Shown: one piece after another, positions 37,435 through 46,595 of the stretch
How positions within the stretch are numbered: the stretch's first letter is position 1
Layout of the letters: each line of letters starts with the position of its first letter
NCBI RefSeq assembly: GCF_900637205.1
Contig: NZ_LR134355.1
Location: 2,480,001-2,544,000, forward strand
Source of the DNA: Mycolicibacterium chitae
GTDB taxonomy: Bacteria; Actinomycetota; Actinomycetes; Mycobacteriales; Mycobacteriaceae
Length of the DNA stretch: 64,000 bases
Reading direction: 5' to 3'
The notes under the pieces: model-generated
Database searches by the model: none
Seen by the model: only the letters and a program-made list of their open reading frames with translations
Told to the model about the DNA's origin: nothing
Translations under genes and position numbers: made by a program

Positions 37435-38334
37435 CTATCGATGCCCGAGGGCGTCCAGCGTGCGCCGAACCGTCTCCGCGATCGCCTCGTTGTAGGGCCC
37501 GGCCTCGGGCTGATCGTCGAGGGAGCGGGTCAGCACCACCAGGACGATTCGCTGCCCCTTCGGGCCGAGGAGCAGTCCGGCGTCGTTGGTGGTGCCGTAG
37601 TCGCCACCCCCGGTCTTGTCGGCGCTCGTCCAGCCCGCGGGCAGCCCGGCCCGAAATCGCTTGTCCGAGGTGATGTTCGCCTTCATCCAGGCCAGCAGTT
37701 GTTCGCGGGAGGCCTCGGCAAGGGCGGTGCCGGTCAGCACTTCGCGGTAGCCGAGCGCCAGGGCGCCCGGGGTGGTCGTGTCGCGAGGATCCCCGGGCAG
37801 CGCCGAGTTGAGTTCGGTTTCCCACCGGTCCAGCCGGGTGCGGTCATCGCCGACGCTGCGCGCGAACTCGGTGATCGCCGGCGGTCCGCCGATGGCCCGC
37901 AGCAGCAGATTGCCCGCGGTGTTGTCGGATTCCATCAGCGCCGCCGCGCACAGGTCGGCCAGCGACATCGACTGCCCGACCTTGGTTCCGGTCACCGGGG
38001 CGTGGGTGACGATGTCGGACTCGGTGATCGGTGTCTGCGTGTCGAGGTGCAGTCGGCCCTGTTCGGTCAGCTGCAACACGCGGGCTGCGGCGTAGGTCTT
38101 GAACGTCGAGCACATGGCGAACCGTTGATCGGCCCGGTGCGCCAACGATTTCCCGGAGGCGAGGTCGACGGCGGTCATGCCGATGCGGGCCCCGTACCGA
38201 TCCTCGAGGCCGGCGAGGTCCAGCGGTCCGGTGGGCTGGGGGAGCGGAACGGCGCCTGCCTGGCGACAGCCCACCAACGCCGCGGCGGCCGCGAGCCCGA
38301 TCAGGGCTTGGCGGCGAGTCAGGTGTGTGGTCAT
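37435..38334 (-). CDS. Class A beta-lactamase, Tat/lipoprotein type
   Basis: 299 residues. A twin-arginine signal (TRRQALIGLAAAAALVGC) with a lipobox (Cys23) suggests export to the envelope. Motifs complete: S76-T-F-K79, S136-D-N138, E172-x-x-x-N176 in RWETELN (the E166/N170 pair) and K240-T-G242 in DKTGGGDYGTTND. A functional penicillinase is likely, similar to the chromosomal enzymes of fast-growing mycobacteria. It is divergent from a LysR gene. Confidence 0.93.
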   Translation of the reverse strand: MTTHLTRRQALIGLAAAAALVGCRQAGAVPLPQPTGPLDLAGLEDRYGARIGMTAVDLASGKSLAHRADQRFAMCSTFKTYAAARVLQLTEQGRLHLDTQTPITESDIVTHAPVTGTKVGQSMSLADLCAAALMESDNTAGNLLLRAIGGPPAITEFARSVGDDRTRLDRWETELNSALPGDPRDTTTPGALALGYREVLTGTALAEASREQLLAWMKANITSDKRFRAGLPAGWTSADKTGGGDYGTTNDAGLLLGPKGQRIVLVVLTRSLDDQPEAGPYNEAIAETVRRTLDALGHR

Positions 38335-38492
38335 GCGAGGTACCCAAACACGGCGCCGGTGGCCTCGCCAGGTTCGCCGCGCGGTGTGGCCCATAGTGGT
38401 TGCGAATCGGCGCAGGCAGCGAGGGGTTGTTCCGCGGGCGCATCGCCACGGTCGTGTTGCCTCGCCCGTGCGCGTCGTGTTGATTGGACGGC

Positions 38493-39374
38493 GTGGATTT
38501 GATCCGGCATCTGCGGTACTTCGTGGCGGTGGCCGAGCATCGCCATTTCGGCAAGGCGGCCGACAGTCTCGGCATGACGCAGCCGCCGATCTCGCAGGGC
38601 TTGCGGCGCCTGGAGAACCACCTCGGGCTGCAGCTCGTCGAGCGCGGACCGGCCGGGGCCACGCTGACCGAGGCCGGTGCCGCGCTGCTGCCACGGGCAC
38701 GGTTGATCGTCGACGACTCGACCCGGCTGCTGTCCGAGGCCGCGCAGCTCTTCGGTGGACTGCAGGGGGTGCGCTGGGGTGCGATCCCGCAGCTCGACGA
38801 CGAGATCCTGGCGCGGTGCGTACGCGCGCTGCGGGGCGCGTCGGACTCGGCCGAGGTGCCGGTGGCGACCGTGACCAAGGGCACCGCGGCGCTGCTGGCC
38901 GATCTGCGCCGCGGCGACCTCGACATCGCGGTGGTGGCGCACCCCGCGGTGATCGCCGAGCTGAGCGCCGGACCGGTGCTCACCTTGGATCGAAAAGTGG
39001 TTCTGCCCATCGGTAGTCGTGCCGCGGAGGCGAAGAATCCGCGGGCGCAGATGCTGCGCGGGCTGGCGCTGGCCTGCGCGCCGCGCGGGGACAACCCGCC
39101 CGCCCATGATGTGCTGCTGGATGCCCTGCGGCGGCGCGGCCTCGACCCGGCGGTGCACCCGGCCTCGACCCATCGCGAGGTCAGTGCCGCGGTCGCGGCG
39201 GGGCAGTGCTTCGGCGTGGCGACGACGACGGCGGCGGTCCACGCCGGGACCGTGCACCGTCGCATGCTGGTCGAGGACGTGGCCCTGCGGGTGCGCATCG
39301 TTGCCGCTCCCGGCCGCGACCTCGCGGAGCTGATCTACGCGCTGGATCGGGAACTGTTGCGGGTCGGGCCATGA
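38493..39374 (+). CDS. LysR-family regulator, AmpR-like by context
   Basis: 293 residues from GTG 38493 (TTG 38484 is less likely). HTH typical of LysR: MDLIRHLRYFVAVAEHRHFGKAADSLGMTQPPISQGLRRLE. The inducer domain follows. It stands head-to-head with a class A beta-lactamase gene (158 bp between starts) and overlaps a second beta-lactamase-fold gene by 4 bases (ATGA). The AmpR-like role is inferred from context. Confidence 0.85.
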   Translation: MDLIRHLRYFVAVAEHRHFGKAADSLGMTQPPISQGLRRLENHLGLQLVERGPAGATLTEAGAALLPRARLIVDDSTRLLSEAAQLFGGLQGVRWGAIPQLDDEILARCVRALRGASDSAEVPVATVTKGTAALLADLRRGDLDIAVVAHPAVIAELSAGPVLTLDRKVVLPIGSRAAEAKNPRAQMLRGLALACAPRGDNPPAHDVLLDALRRRGLDPAVHPASTHREVSAAVAAGQCFGVATTTAAVHAGTVHRRMLVEDVALRVRIVAAPGRDLAELIYALDRELLRVGP

Positions 39375-40264
39375 CCGAGGTGGTCGACCGGATCAACGAC
39401 GTCTTCGTCGACGCCGGCTGCCAGGGCTGGCTGCGGGCCCAGCCGATCGGGCGGGACGCTCCGGTGGTCGACGTCGGCGGGACGGAACCGGTGGTGGCCG
39501 CCTCGGTGTACAAGGTGATCGTGCTGGTGGCGCTGGCACGGGCCTTCGATGCCGGTCAGCTCGACCCCCGTGCCAGCGTCCGGGTGGTGCCGGCGGACTG
39601 CACACCCGGGCCCACCGGGCTGAGCCTGTTCAGCGATCCGGTGACGCTGTCGTGGTGGGATCTGGCGCGGCTGATGATCACGCTGTCGGACAATGCCGCC
39701 TCGGACGTGATCCTCGGCGCCCTCGGCCTGGCGGCGGTCGAGGCCGTGATCGAGGATCTCGGCCTCACCTGCACCCGAGTCGTCGGGGGCACCGCGGCCC
39801 TGCAGCGGCAGATCATCCACGATTCGGGGGCGCTGACGCTGCCCGAGGCCGTCGGACTGTTGGCCAGCAACAACACCATTCACGACAGCGCCGCGTTCGA
39901 TCCGGCCTACACGACCGCCACCAGCGGGGCGGACATCATCGCGGTGCTCAACGGGATCTGGACCGGCACGGTCGCCACCCCGGACACCTGTTCGACCATG
40001 AGAGCCATTTTGGCCCAACAGATCTGGCCGCACCGGATCCGCTCGGGGTTCCCGTTCGCCGATGTGATGGTCGCCGGCAAGACCGGGACAATCGGGCCCA
40101 TCCGCAACGAGGCGGCCGTGGTGGAGATGCCCGGCGAGACGCCCATCGCGGTCGCGGTCTTCACTCGGGCCGCCCGCTCGGATGTCTTCCTACCCGTCGT
40201 GGACGCCGCGATCGGCCGCGCCGCCCATCTCGCGGTCACCGAACTGCGGGCCTGGCTGGATTGA
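39371..40264 (+). CDS. Beta-lactamase-fold serine hydrolase without signal peptide
   Basis: 297 residues; ATG overlaps the LysR stop. S45-V-Y-K48, S106-D-N108 and K237-T-G239 (AGKTGT) are present, but I see no RxExxLN omega-loop glutamate, and the N-terminus (TEVVDRINDVFVDAG) has no signal sequence. Beta-lactamase-2-like family, possibly a cytoplasmic esterase or an atypical beta-lactamase. Its regulator is likely the coupled LysR protein. Confidence 0.8.
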   Translation: MTEVVDRINDVFVDAGCQGWLRAQPIGRDAPVVDVGGTEPVVAASVYKVIVLVALARAFDAGQLDPRASVRVVPADCTPGPTGLSLFSDPVTLSWWDLARLMITLSDNAASDVILGALGLAAVEAVIEDLGLTCTRVVGGTAALQRQIIHDSGALTLPEAVGLLASNNTIHDSAAFDPAYTTATSGADIIAVLNGIWTGTVATPDTCSTMRAILAQQIWPHRIRSGFPFADVMVAGKTGTIGPIRNEAAVVEMPGETPIAVAVFTRAARSDVFLPVVDAAIGRAAHLAVTELRAWLD

Positions 40265-40267
40265 GGG

Positions 40268-40777
40268 TCAATCGCCCAGGGCCGCACAGACTTTCCGCAG
40301 CAGCCCGGCCAGTGTCTGGCGCTCGTCGTCGGTCAGTCCGGCGATCAGGCGTTGCTCGTCGGCGAGCCGGCGCGGCATCTGATCGTCGATGATGGCGCGC
40401 CCGGCGTCGGTCGGCGCCAGCAGGACGACGCGTCCGTCGCGCTCCGACTTCTGCCGGACCACCAGCTCCCGTTTGACCAGGGCGTCGGCGATCTTGGTGA
40501 TCGAGGCCCCACTGAGCATGGTGGTCAGGACGACCTCGCTGGCGCGCAGCGGTCGCCCCGCCCGCACCAGCGCGCTGAGCACGGTGAACTCCGAACGGTT
40601 GATGCCGTGCCGCTCCAGGCTGACGTCGAGGCGATGATTGCAGATCGAGGAGATGCGATGCACCCGGCCCACCACGTCGATGGGGGAGGTGTCGAGGTGC
40701 GGACACGCCTCGGACCACTCCTGACGGACGCGGTCGACGGTGTCGGGAACGGGCGCCACGTCGGCGGTGCTGGTCAT
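40268..40777 (-). CDS. MarR-family regulator
   Basis: 169 residues. Winged HTH with HGINRSEFTVLSALVRAG, LRASEVV and ASITKIADALVKRELV; the wing is RQKSERDGRVVLL. Divergent from a FUSC-family exporter over 56 bases that contain an inverted repeat, so it probably represses both. Confidence 0.88.
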   Translation of the reverse strand: MTSTADVAPVPDTVDRVRQEWSEACPHLDTSPIDVVGRVHRISSICNHRLDVSLERHGINRSEFTVLSALVRAGRPLRASEVVLTTMLSGASITKIADALVKRELVVRQKSERDGRVVLLAPTDAGRAIIDDQMPRRLADEQRLIAGLTDDERQTLAGLLRKVCAALGD

Positions 40778-40795
40778 GCGGCAAGAATAGCCCTA

Positions 40796-40812
40796 TTTAC
40801 TTCATTAGTAAA
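40796..40812. promoter_or_regulatory. Candidate MarR operator
   Basis: TTTACT-TCATT-AGTAAA between the divergent marR and FUSC genes. The -10 for FUSC (TAAAGT, 40820-40825, 8 bases before ATG 40834) lies next to it, so binding would block transcription. Confidence 0.6.
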
Positions 40813-40833
40813 ATAGTGGTAAAGTATCGCCCA

Positions 40834-41973
40834 ATGTTCGCGTCTACTCTCACTCGCCACCTCAGCCACGGTTTCTCCGCGCTGGGGCATGCCGTCACGC
40901 CGCGCGGTCTGCGCGGCGTCCTCGATGTCGACTTCGGGCGGGCCGGTCTGGCCGTGCCGTTGCGGGTCGGTGTCGCGGTCGCGGTGGTGTTCATCATCGG
41001 TGGGGTGACGGGCCAGCACGCCGTGGCCGGATTCGCGGCGCTGGGCGCTCTGATCTCCGCGTTCTGCCGCCCGGACCCGTACCCGGTGCGCGCCGGCCGC
41101 CTTGCCGTCCTGGGGACGGGCATCACCGCGTCGATCGGCATCGGCGCGGTCCTGGGCGCCACCGGCAGCAACGTATTCCTCGTGACCGCGGTGGTTTCCG
41201 TCCTGGCCGGCGCCGCGGCGTACTTGGTGTGGGCGCTGCACATCGTCGGCCCCGGCGCGGTGGTGTTCGTGTTCGGCGCCGCGGGCGCGCAGGTCTTCGC
41301 CAAGGATGCCGGCGATGTGGTTCTTTCGGTCGCGGTGACGGCTGGGGGAGCGCTGATCGGCATGCTTGCCGCGCTGGCGCCGTGGTTGTACGGGTTGGCG
41401 CGCGACCGGTTCACCCGCACACACCGCGTGGCCGAGTCCGGCGTGGCCCGGCGGGAGCCGATCTGGGTCACCCTGCGCCGCGCCCCGCACCGGTCCCTGT
41501 TCGCGCGGGGTGTGCGCATCACCATCGCGGGGGCGCTGGGTGCGGCCATCGCGATGGCGCTGGGCTTCGAACATCCGATGTGGGCCCTCATGGGTGCCGT
41601 GGCCGCGATGCAGGGCGTCGGCTATCACGTCACGGTGCACCGCGGTGTGCAGCGGTTGCTCGGCAACGTCGCCGGCGCGGTCCTGGCCGCGATCCTGCTC
41701 GCCCTGCCGCTGGGGTACTGGGGCGCGGTCGTCGCCATCGTCATCTTCCAAATCCTCGCCGAGATCGCCTCGACGGTGAACTACGCGCTGTGCTCGGTGG
41801 CAGTGACGCCGATGGCGTTGTTGCTGACCAGCCTTGGTGCGGGCCTGGCGCCGGCGGCCGCCATCGACCGGGTGCTCGACACCGCGGTGGGAATCGTGGT
41901 GGGCATCGTCGTCGCCGCGGTGACGATCACCGGGGTCGACGCCGAGGCCGTGGCGCGCAGGCCCGCTCAGTAG
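40834..41973 (+). CDS. FUSC-family (fusaric-acid-resistance-like) membrane exporter
   Basis: 379 residues. ATG 40834 is chosen by the 8-base distance from TAAAGT. Two sets of hydrophobic helices (about 40-160 and 235-370) flank a hydrophilic loop, as in FUSC/aromatic-acid exporter proteins (family motif region LGFEHPMWALMGAVAAMQG). Likely drug or aromatic-acid efflux, controlled by the divergent MarR. Ends 7 bases inside the next convergent gene. Confidence 0.8.
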   Translation: MFASTLTRHLSHGFSALGHAVTPRGLRGVLDVDFGRAGLAVPLRVGVAVAVVFIIGGVTGQHAVAGFAALGALISAFCRPDPYPVRAGRLAVLGTGITASIGIGAVLGATGSNVFLVTAVVSVLAGAAAYLVWALHIVGPGAVVFVFGAAGAQVFAKDAGDVVLSVAVTAGGALIGMLAALAPWLYGLARDRFTRTHRVAESGVARREPIWVTLRRAPHRSLFARGVRITIAGALGAAIAMALGFEHPMWALMGAVAAMQGVGYHVTVHRGVQRLLGNVAGAVLAAILLALPLGYWGAVVAIVIFQILAEIASTVNYALCSVAVTPMALLLTSLGAGLAPAAAIDRVLDTAVGIVVGIVVAAVTITGVDAEAVARRPAQ

Positions 41974-42866
41974 TCCCAGACCGTCGGCACGCAGCGGAAC
42001 GCGTCGCCGGCGGTGGCCACCCGGCAGACCGACGGGAACGGCAGGTGCGTGGCCACCAACGACTCCCCGGAGGCCGCCACCTCCCGCAGCAACTCGACTC
42101 GCACGCGTGCCGACTCCGTCGGATCGTGCTCGAAACCGTTGTGCCACTCGGGATTCTCGAACCCCGGGGCGAACACCGCGTCACCGGCGAACGTCAGCGC
42201 CTCGCCGCCGGAGGCCACCCGCACGATGCTGTGACCCGGGGTGTGGCCGCCGGTGCGGCTGAGGAGCACGCCCGGGGCCACCTCGTACTCGGTCTCGAAA
42301 GTTCGTAGCAGGCCGTGGTATTCGTCCAGGAACTGCGCCGCGACGCGCCGAAGCACGTTCGGGATGGGCTGCGGCATGGTGGTGTCGGTGAAGTCGGGTG
42401 CCGTCCAGAACTCGGCCTCGGCGGCCGCGAGGTGCACCCGCAGGTCCGGCCGCAGCCGGTCCTTGACACCCTCGGTGAGCAGCCCGCCGACGTGGTCCAT
42501 GTGCAGGTGGGTGAGCACCACATCCGTCACCGCCGCGAGGTCGATCCCGGCGGCCTCGAGCCGGTGCGCGGTCTGACCGGCGCGTGGGAAGTCCGGGAAC
42601 TCCAGTCCCAGCCCGGCGTCGACGAGGATCGTGCGCTCTCCGCTGCGGACCACCACGACGTTCAGCGGCCAGTCGACCACCTCCGGCGGCAGGAAGTTGT
42701 CGCCGAGCCAGCCCGCCAGCTCGTTCGGCTCGACGTTGGTGGCCAACGTCGAGGCCGTGATCGGCAAGACTCCGTCGCTGATCACCAGCACCTCGATGTC
42801 CCCGACCTGTTGTGCATACCGCGACGGCACCAACTCGTCGATCCCGGGAATGCTGTCCACGCTCAT
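41967..42866 (-). CDS. Metallo-beta-lactamase-fold hydrolase
   Basis: 299 residues, ATG 42866 with GGAG upstream. Zinc motif THLHMDHVGG, then GHTPGHS, FAGDAVF and ATHLPFPS complete the ligand set. Similar to the lactonase/organophosphate-hydrolase group of the MBL superfamily rather than antibiotic lactamases. Substrate unknown. Confidence 0.85.
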   Translation of the reverse strand: MSVDSIPGIDELVPSRYAQQVGDIEVLVISDGVLPITASTLATNVEPNELAGWLGDNFLPPEVVDWPLNVVVVRSGERTILVDAGLGLEFPDFPRAGQTAHRLEAAGIDLAAVTDVVLTHLHMDHVGGLLTEGVKDRLRPDLRVHLAAAEAEFWTAPDFTDTTMPQPIPNVLRRVAAQFLDEYHGLLRTFETEYEVAPGVLLSRTGGHTPGHSIVRVASGGEALTFAGDAVFAPGFENPEWHNGFEHDPTESARVRVELLREVAASGESLVATHLPFPSVCRVATAGDAFRCVPTVWDY

Positions 42867-43051
42867 GGTTGTGCTCCTCGCCTGCGCGCCCCGATCCGAG
42901 GCGTCGTGAAATGACTGTCATTGCGGTGGAACGCCCCGCACGGCGCAGACTCATCCGCCGCGGCGAAACTCCGGTGCGGAGGTGCACGCCCGACCCGTCA
43001 TTGCTTCGGCTATCGTTCCGGGGCGACCAACATCTCAGGGAGGAAGATTCA

Positions 43052-43231
43052 ATGGAGCCAGCGCAGGAACTGACAGCCCGCCAGAAGCTGAAGATGGGGG
43101 CTCAGGCTGCCGGTGCGTTCGCTCGTAACCCGAAGGCTTTGGTCGCTCTGGTGAAATATCAGCTCGCTCAACGCAAGCAGGCCAAGAACCCTGCCGCGCA
43201 GCCGGCCCCCGAGACCGCGCCCGAGGCTTAG
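43052..43231 (+). CDS. Small conserved-type protein, 59 residues
   Basis: ATG 43052 with GGGAGG upstream. Basic, helical (ELTARQKLKMGAQAAGAFARN; YQLAQRKQAKN) with a Pro/Ala/Glu tail. An in-frame ATG at 42911 would add 47 residues rich in Arg, but lacks a ribosome site. No family assigned. The 185-base gap before it contains TATCGT as a possible -10. Confidence 0.6.
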   Translation: MEPAQELTARQKLKMGAQAAGAFARNPKALVALVKYQLAQRKQAKNPAAQPAPETAPEA

Positions 43232-43244
43232 CCCCGGACACGCT

Positions 43245-43856
43245 TCAGGCGAGCAACCGCCGCACCGACTCCGGCAGCGGCCCCGGCGTGGCCTCCAGCG
43301 GCTGACCGTAGGAGGGTGCGACGGGAATCACTCCCGTCCACCCGGGGTTCTCGGGCGGGCCGGGCGGACCGCTGCGCTGCTTGGCGATCCAGTTGTCCTC
43401 GGTGATGGCCAGTGCGAGCAGCAGCGTCTGCGCAATCTCCTTGGCGGTGTGGGGCGGGCACTCCGCCGACCGGCCGGGCAGCAGCGCATCGGTGAAGCTG
43501 TCGAGCGCGGACCCTGCGTCGTCCGCGCTCGCGGTCACACAGACGCCTCGGACCACCGCCGAGCGGTAGTTCGCCGAATGGTCGAACGCCCGGTCGGCGA
43601 TCACCAGGCCGTCGAGCAGGAACGCGCTGACCGCCACCTTGGCGCCGGTCGCGGCGTGGCGCAGCGCGCCCGCGCCCGTCGACCCGTGCAGCAGAAGCTG
43701 GTCGCCGACGCGCGCCACCAGAATCGGTACCGACCAGGGTTCGTCGTCGACGACGGTCGCGAGCGTGGCGACCTGGCAGTGGTCGAACACCTCGTCGAGC
43801 AGGCGTCGGTCACCGCCGCGGTCGGGCTTGCGCGTCAGGGCACTCAGGTCGGCCAT
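43245..43856 (-). CDS. Pyridoxamine 5'-phosphate oxidase-family protein
   Basis: 203 residues. Split-barrel flavin fold: VATLATVVDDEPWSVPILVARVGDQLLLHGSTGAG followed by AVSAFLLDGLVIADRAFDHSANYRS. Similar to flavin-binding PPOX-like proteins of the DUF447/NimA type. Function not known; convergent with the small protein gene 13 bases away. Confidence 0.8.
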   Translation of the reverse strand: MADLSALTRKPDRGGDRRLLDEVFDHCQVATLATVVDDEPWSVPILVARVGDQLLLHGSTGAGALRHAATGAKVAVSAFLLDGLVIADRAFDHSANYRSAVVRGVCVTASADDAGSALDSFTDALLPGRSAECPPHTAKEIAQTLLLALAITEDNWIAKQRSGPPGPPENPGWTGVIPVAPSYGQPLEATPGPLPESVRRLLA

Positions 43857-43906
43857 GTCGACAAGTCAACGCAGCCGACCCGTCGTCGGCAACTGAATTC
43901 AGCGGG

Positions 43907-44236
43907 TCAGTAGTTCTGGCAGCTGTAGGCCACCGAGTTGATCACCGAGGTGTAGCCGTCGAGCTGGGGGAAGCCGGCGATCTGGTTGAGCGCCGCGCGC
44001 CGCTCGTCCGGGCCGGAGTTCAGCAGGTTCTGGATCCAGCTGACGGCCATGGGGCTGGCTTCGAGTTCGGCGGCCACCTGCGGCGAGGTCGCGTGCAGCG
44101 CGCTGCTGACCTGCGGATAGGTACACGTCGAATTCACGATGGCTTCCACATCGGGCGCCGCCGACGCGACGGCCGCGCCGCCGAACAGGAACGCAGCGGC
44201 CGCAACACCGGTCGTGACGAAAAACTTGGTCTTCAT
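43907..44236 (-). CDS. Haemophore-family secreted protein
   Basis: 109 residues with a signal peptide (cleavage near ASA-APD, residue 27). The mature part is short and helical, with two Cys (C38, C106) and the pattern of the mycobacterial haemophore family typified by Rv0203 (PDVEAIVNSTCTYPQV; NQIAGFPQLDGYTS). Rv0203 carries haem in the periplasm for uptake. Ribosome site AGGTGGAG. Confidence 0.82.
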   Translation of the reverse strand: MKTKFFVTTGVAAAAFLFGGAAVASAAPDVEAIVNSTCTYPQVSSALHATSPQVAAELEASPMAVSWIQNLLNSGPDERRAALNQIAGFPQLDGYTSVINSVAYSCQNY

Positions 44237-44448
44237 ATCTCCACCTTCTACAGCAGGGGTCAGACGCACCCGCGCACCGGGAAATGGTCGGCGAATACGC
44301 TAACAGCTCCGCTGGGCCCGAGGGTGCGCTCGCTACCGAGGCCCAGCACTGGTCGCACAGTAAGGCTTTCGACGGCGGCACGGAAAACGTTACGGGAGGC
44401 CGCGGCCGCCGGCGCGGCGCTCGAAAGGCGGGACCGTGCGCCGGGCCC

Positions 44449-44454
44449 TACGAT
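44449..44454 (+). promoter_or_regulatory. -10 box of the MOSC gene
   Basis: TACGAT, six bases, then GTG 44461. Confidence 0.45.
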
Positions 44455-44460
44455 GACCGC

Positions 44461-45000
44461 GTGGGCCAGATCCTCGCCGTGGCGCGCGACGCCACGCACC
44501 GTTTCAGCAAACCGACTCTCGACAGCATCACGCTGCTCGCGGGACTCGGGGTCGAGGGCGACGCGCATGCGGGGACCACGGTGAAGCACCGTTCGCGGGT
44601 GCGCCGCGACCCCACCCAGCCCAACCTGCGTCAGGTGCACCTGATCCACGCCGAACTCTTCGACTACGCCGCCGAGCATGGGTACCGGGTCAGTCCGGGC
44701 GATCTCGGCGAGAACGTCACCACGAGCGGCGTGGACCTGCTGGGCCTGTCGCGGGGCACGCGCCTGCAACTCGGCGACGAGGCCGTCGTCGAGGTGACCG
44801 GGCTGCGCAACCCGTGCAACCAGATCAACGGACTGCACGACGGGCTCATGCAGAAGTTCATCGAGGTGGATGCGACCGGCAAGACGGTGCGCCTTGCGGG
44901 CGTGATGTCGGTCGTGGTCGCGGGAGGCGTTGTGCGTCGCGGCGATTCGGTCCGGGTCCTGCCGGTCGACGGGGCTCACGTGCCGCTCGACGTGGTGTGA
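44461..45000 (+). CDS. MOSC-domain protein
   Basis: 179 residues from GTG 44461. MOSC fold (sulfur carrier domain of molybdenum-cofactor sulfurases and YiiM-type reductases): VEGDAHAGTTVKHRSR, GDLGENVTTSGVDL and the conserved Cys in GLRNPCNQI. No N-terminal sulfurase domain. May bind molybdenum cofactor or transfer sulfur; partner unknown. The preceding 224 bases contain no gene. Confidence 0.87.
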   Translation: MGQILAVARDATHRFSKPTLDSITLLAGLGVEGDAHAGTTVKHRSRVRRDPTQPNLRQVHLIHAELFDYAAEHGYRVSPGDLGENVTTSGVDLLGLSRGTRLQLGDEAVVEVTGLRNPCNQINGLHDGLMQKFIEVDATGKTVRLAGVMSVVVAGGVVRRGDSVRVLPVDGAHVPLDVV

Positions 45001-45007
45001 GCCGCGG

Positions 45008-46582
45008 TCACCGGTAACCGAGGCGGATGTCCTCGACGATGCGGGGCCGATCCAACGTAGAGGGCTCCAAGGTGCGCGGCGCCTGATCGTCCGCGAACAC
45101 GGTGGCGGCGTCGAGCACCTGCTGGTCGAGGAATCGCAGTGCTGGGGCCTCCGCCGGCACGGTGGGCGTGGGCGGGTCGGCACCGCGTCGCGCCAGGACA
45201 AAACCCCAGTCACCGAAGGTGGGCACATGCACGTGGTACGGCGTCGCGGCGAAGCCGGCGGACTCGATCGTCGAGAACGTGCGCCAGTACGCCGTCGGCG
45301 TCGAGTACGGGCTGCCCGCCTGGACGACCAAGCGCCCGTTCGGGGCCAGCGCGCGCGTCACGAGCGCGTAGAACTCGGTCGAATACAGTCGGCCCAGGAC
45401 GGGGGTGTCGGGATCCGGGAGGTCGACGATCACCGCGTCGAAGCCACCCGAGGGGTGCACGTCGGGGTGCGGGGCGCGCAGCCACGCCATCGCGTCGTCG
45501 ACCACCACGTCGACCCGGGGATCCGCCAGCGCGTTGCCGTTGACCTCGCGCAGCGTGGTGCGCGCCAGGTCGATGACCGCCGGGTCGAGTTCGACCTGCA
45601 CGATCCTGTCGATGCCGGGGAACCGGAGCAGTTCGCGCGCCGCCAGGCCGTCGCCCCCACCCAGCACGAGCACCGACCGCGGTGATTCGCTGAGCGCCGG
45701 ATAGACCAGGCTTTCGGTGTAGCGGTGTTCGTCGCGGGTCGAGAACTGCAGTCCGCCATCGAGATACAGCCGCAGGTCGTCACCGCGGCGAGTCACCACG
45801 ATCTCCTGATACGCGGAGCGCTCGTAGGCGACGATGGGGTCGGCGTAGAGCCGCTGTCGGGTCGTCGTCTCGAGGCCGTCGGCACGCACCAGCAGCGTTG
45901 CCAGCAGGCCCAGCGCCGCGGCGAGCACGCCCAGTGCCGCCGCCAGCTCGCGTGCACTGATGATGTGGCGCAGCAGGAAGACCGCCACGATGGCCGCGGC
46001 CACCAGGTTGATCATCCCGGTGACCGCGGCGCCGCGGATCATGCCGAGTTGCGGCAACAGGAGAAACGGCCAGAGCAGCCCGCCGATCAGCGCGCCGAGG
46101 TAATCGGCGGCGTTGAGGTTGGCGAGTACCCGGCCGGTGTCGGTGGCGCCGGCCGTGCGACCACGCTGCAGCAACGTCATGAGCAGGGGCACCTCGGCCC
46201 CGACCAGGCAGCCGATGACGGCGGTGCCCACGACCAGCACCCACAACGAACCACCGATGAACACGTAGGTGAGGTACAGCGCCGCCGCCGATAGGCCACC
46301 GATGACGCCGAGCAGGGTTTCGACGGCGATGAAGGTGATCGCCGCCCGGCCCAACAGTGGCTTGACGAGCAACGCGCCCACACCGAGGGCCGCGACGTAG
46401 CCGGCCACGATCAGCGAGGTGGCGACGATGCCGCCGCCGTGGATGTTCGCCGAGAGGGTCAGCAGCGCGAGTTCGTAGATCAGCCCGCATGCCGCGCAAG
46501 CCGCCACGGCCGCGAGCAGCAGGGCCCGCCAGCGCCTCGTCGGCTGGACCGGGTCGGCCGCGGCTTCCTGCTCGGTGCTCAC
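45008..46582 (-). CDS. Membrane-fused spermidine-synthase-like protein
   Basis: 524 residues. About seven N-terminal membrane helices (residues 15-235) are fused to a class I methyltransferase-fold spermidine-synthase domain (VLVLGGGDGLAARELL; VQVELDPAVIDLA; AVIVDLPDPDTPVLGRLYS). Similar to Rv2601. Last gene of a five-gene operon. True spermidine synthase activity is not certain, because the membrane fusion and gene neighbours suggest a specialised role in the envelope. Confidence 0.85.
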   Translation of the reverse strand: MSTEQEAAADPVQPTRRWRALLLAAVAACAACGLIYELALLTLSANIHGGGIVATSLIVAGYVAALGVGALLVKPLLGRAAITFIAVETLLGVIGGLSAAALYLTYVFIGGSLWVLVVGTAVIGCLVGAEVPLLMTLLQRGRTAGATDTGRVLANLNAADYLGALIGGLLWPFLLLPQLGMIRGAAVTGMINLVAAAIVAVFLLRHIISARELAAALGVLAAALGLLATLLVRADGLETTTRQRLYADPIVAYERSAYQEIVVTRRGDDLRLYLDGGLQFSTRDEHRYTESLVYPALSESPRSVLVLGGGDGLAARELLRFPGIDRIVQVELDPAVIDLARTTLREVNGNALADPRVDVVVDDAMAWLRAPHPDVHPSGGFDAVIVDLPDPDTPVLGRLYSTEFYALVTRALAPNGRLVVQAGSPYSTPTAYWRTFSTIESAGFAATPYHVHVPTFGDWGFVLARRGADPPTPTVPAEAPALRFLDQQVLDAATVFADDQAPRTLEPSTLDRPRIVEDIRLGYR

Positions 46583-46595
46583 CGACGAGCCTGGG

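Noticed and set aside
38335..38492. Clear LysR box (T-N11-A) between the beta-lactamase and lysR genes
   Set aside because: No convincing symmetric site could be singled out in this GC-rich gap.
42911..43051. Upstream ATG extension (47 residues) of the 59-residue protein
   Set aside because: Arg-rich and without a ribosome site; the downstream ATG 43052 has GGGAGG at proper distance.
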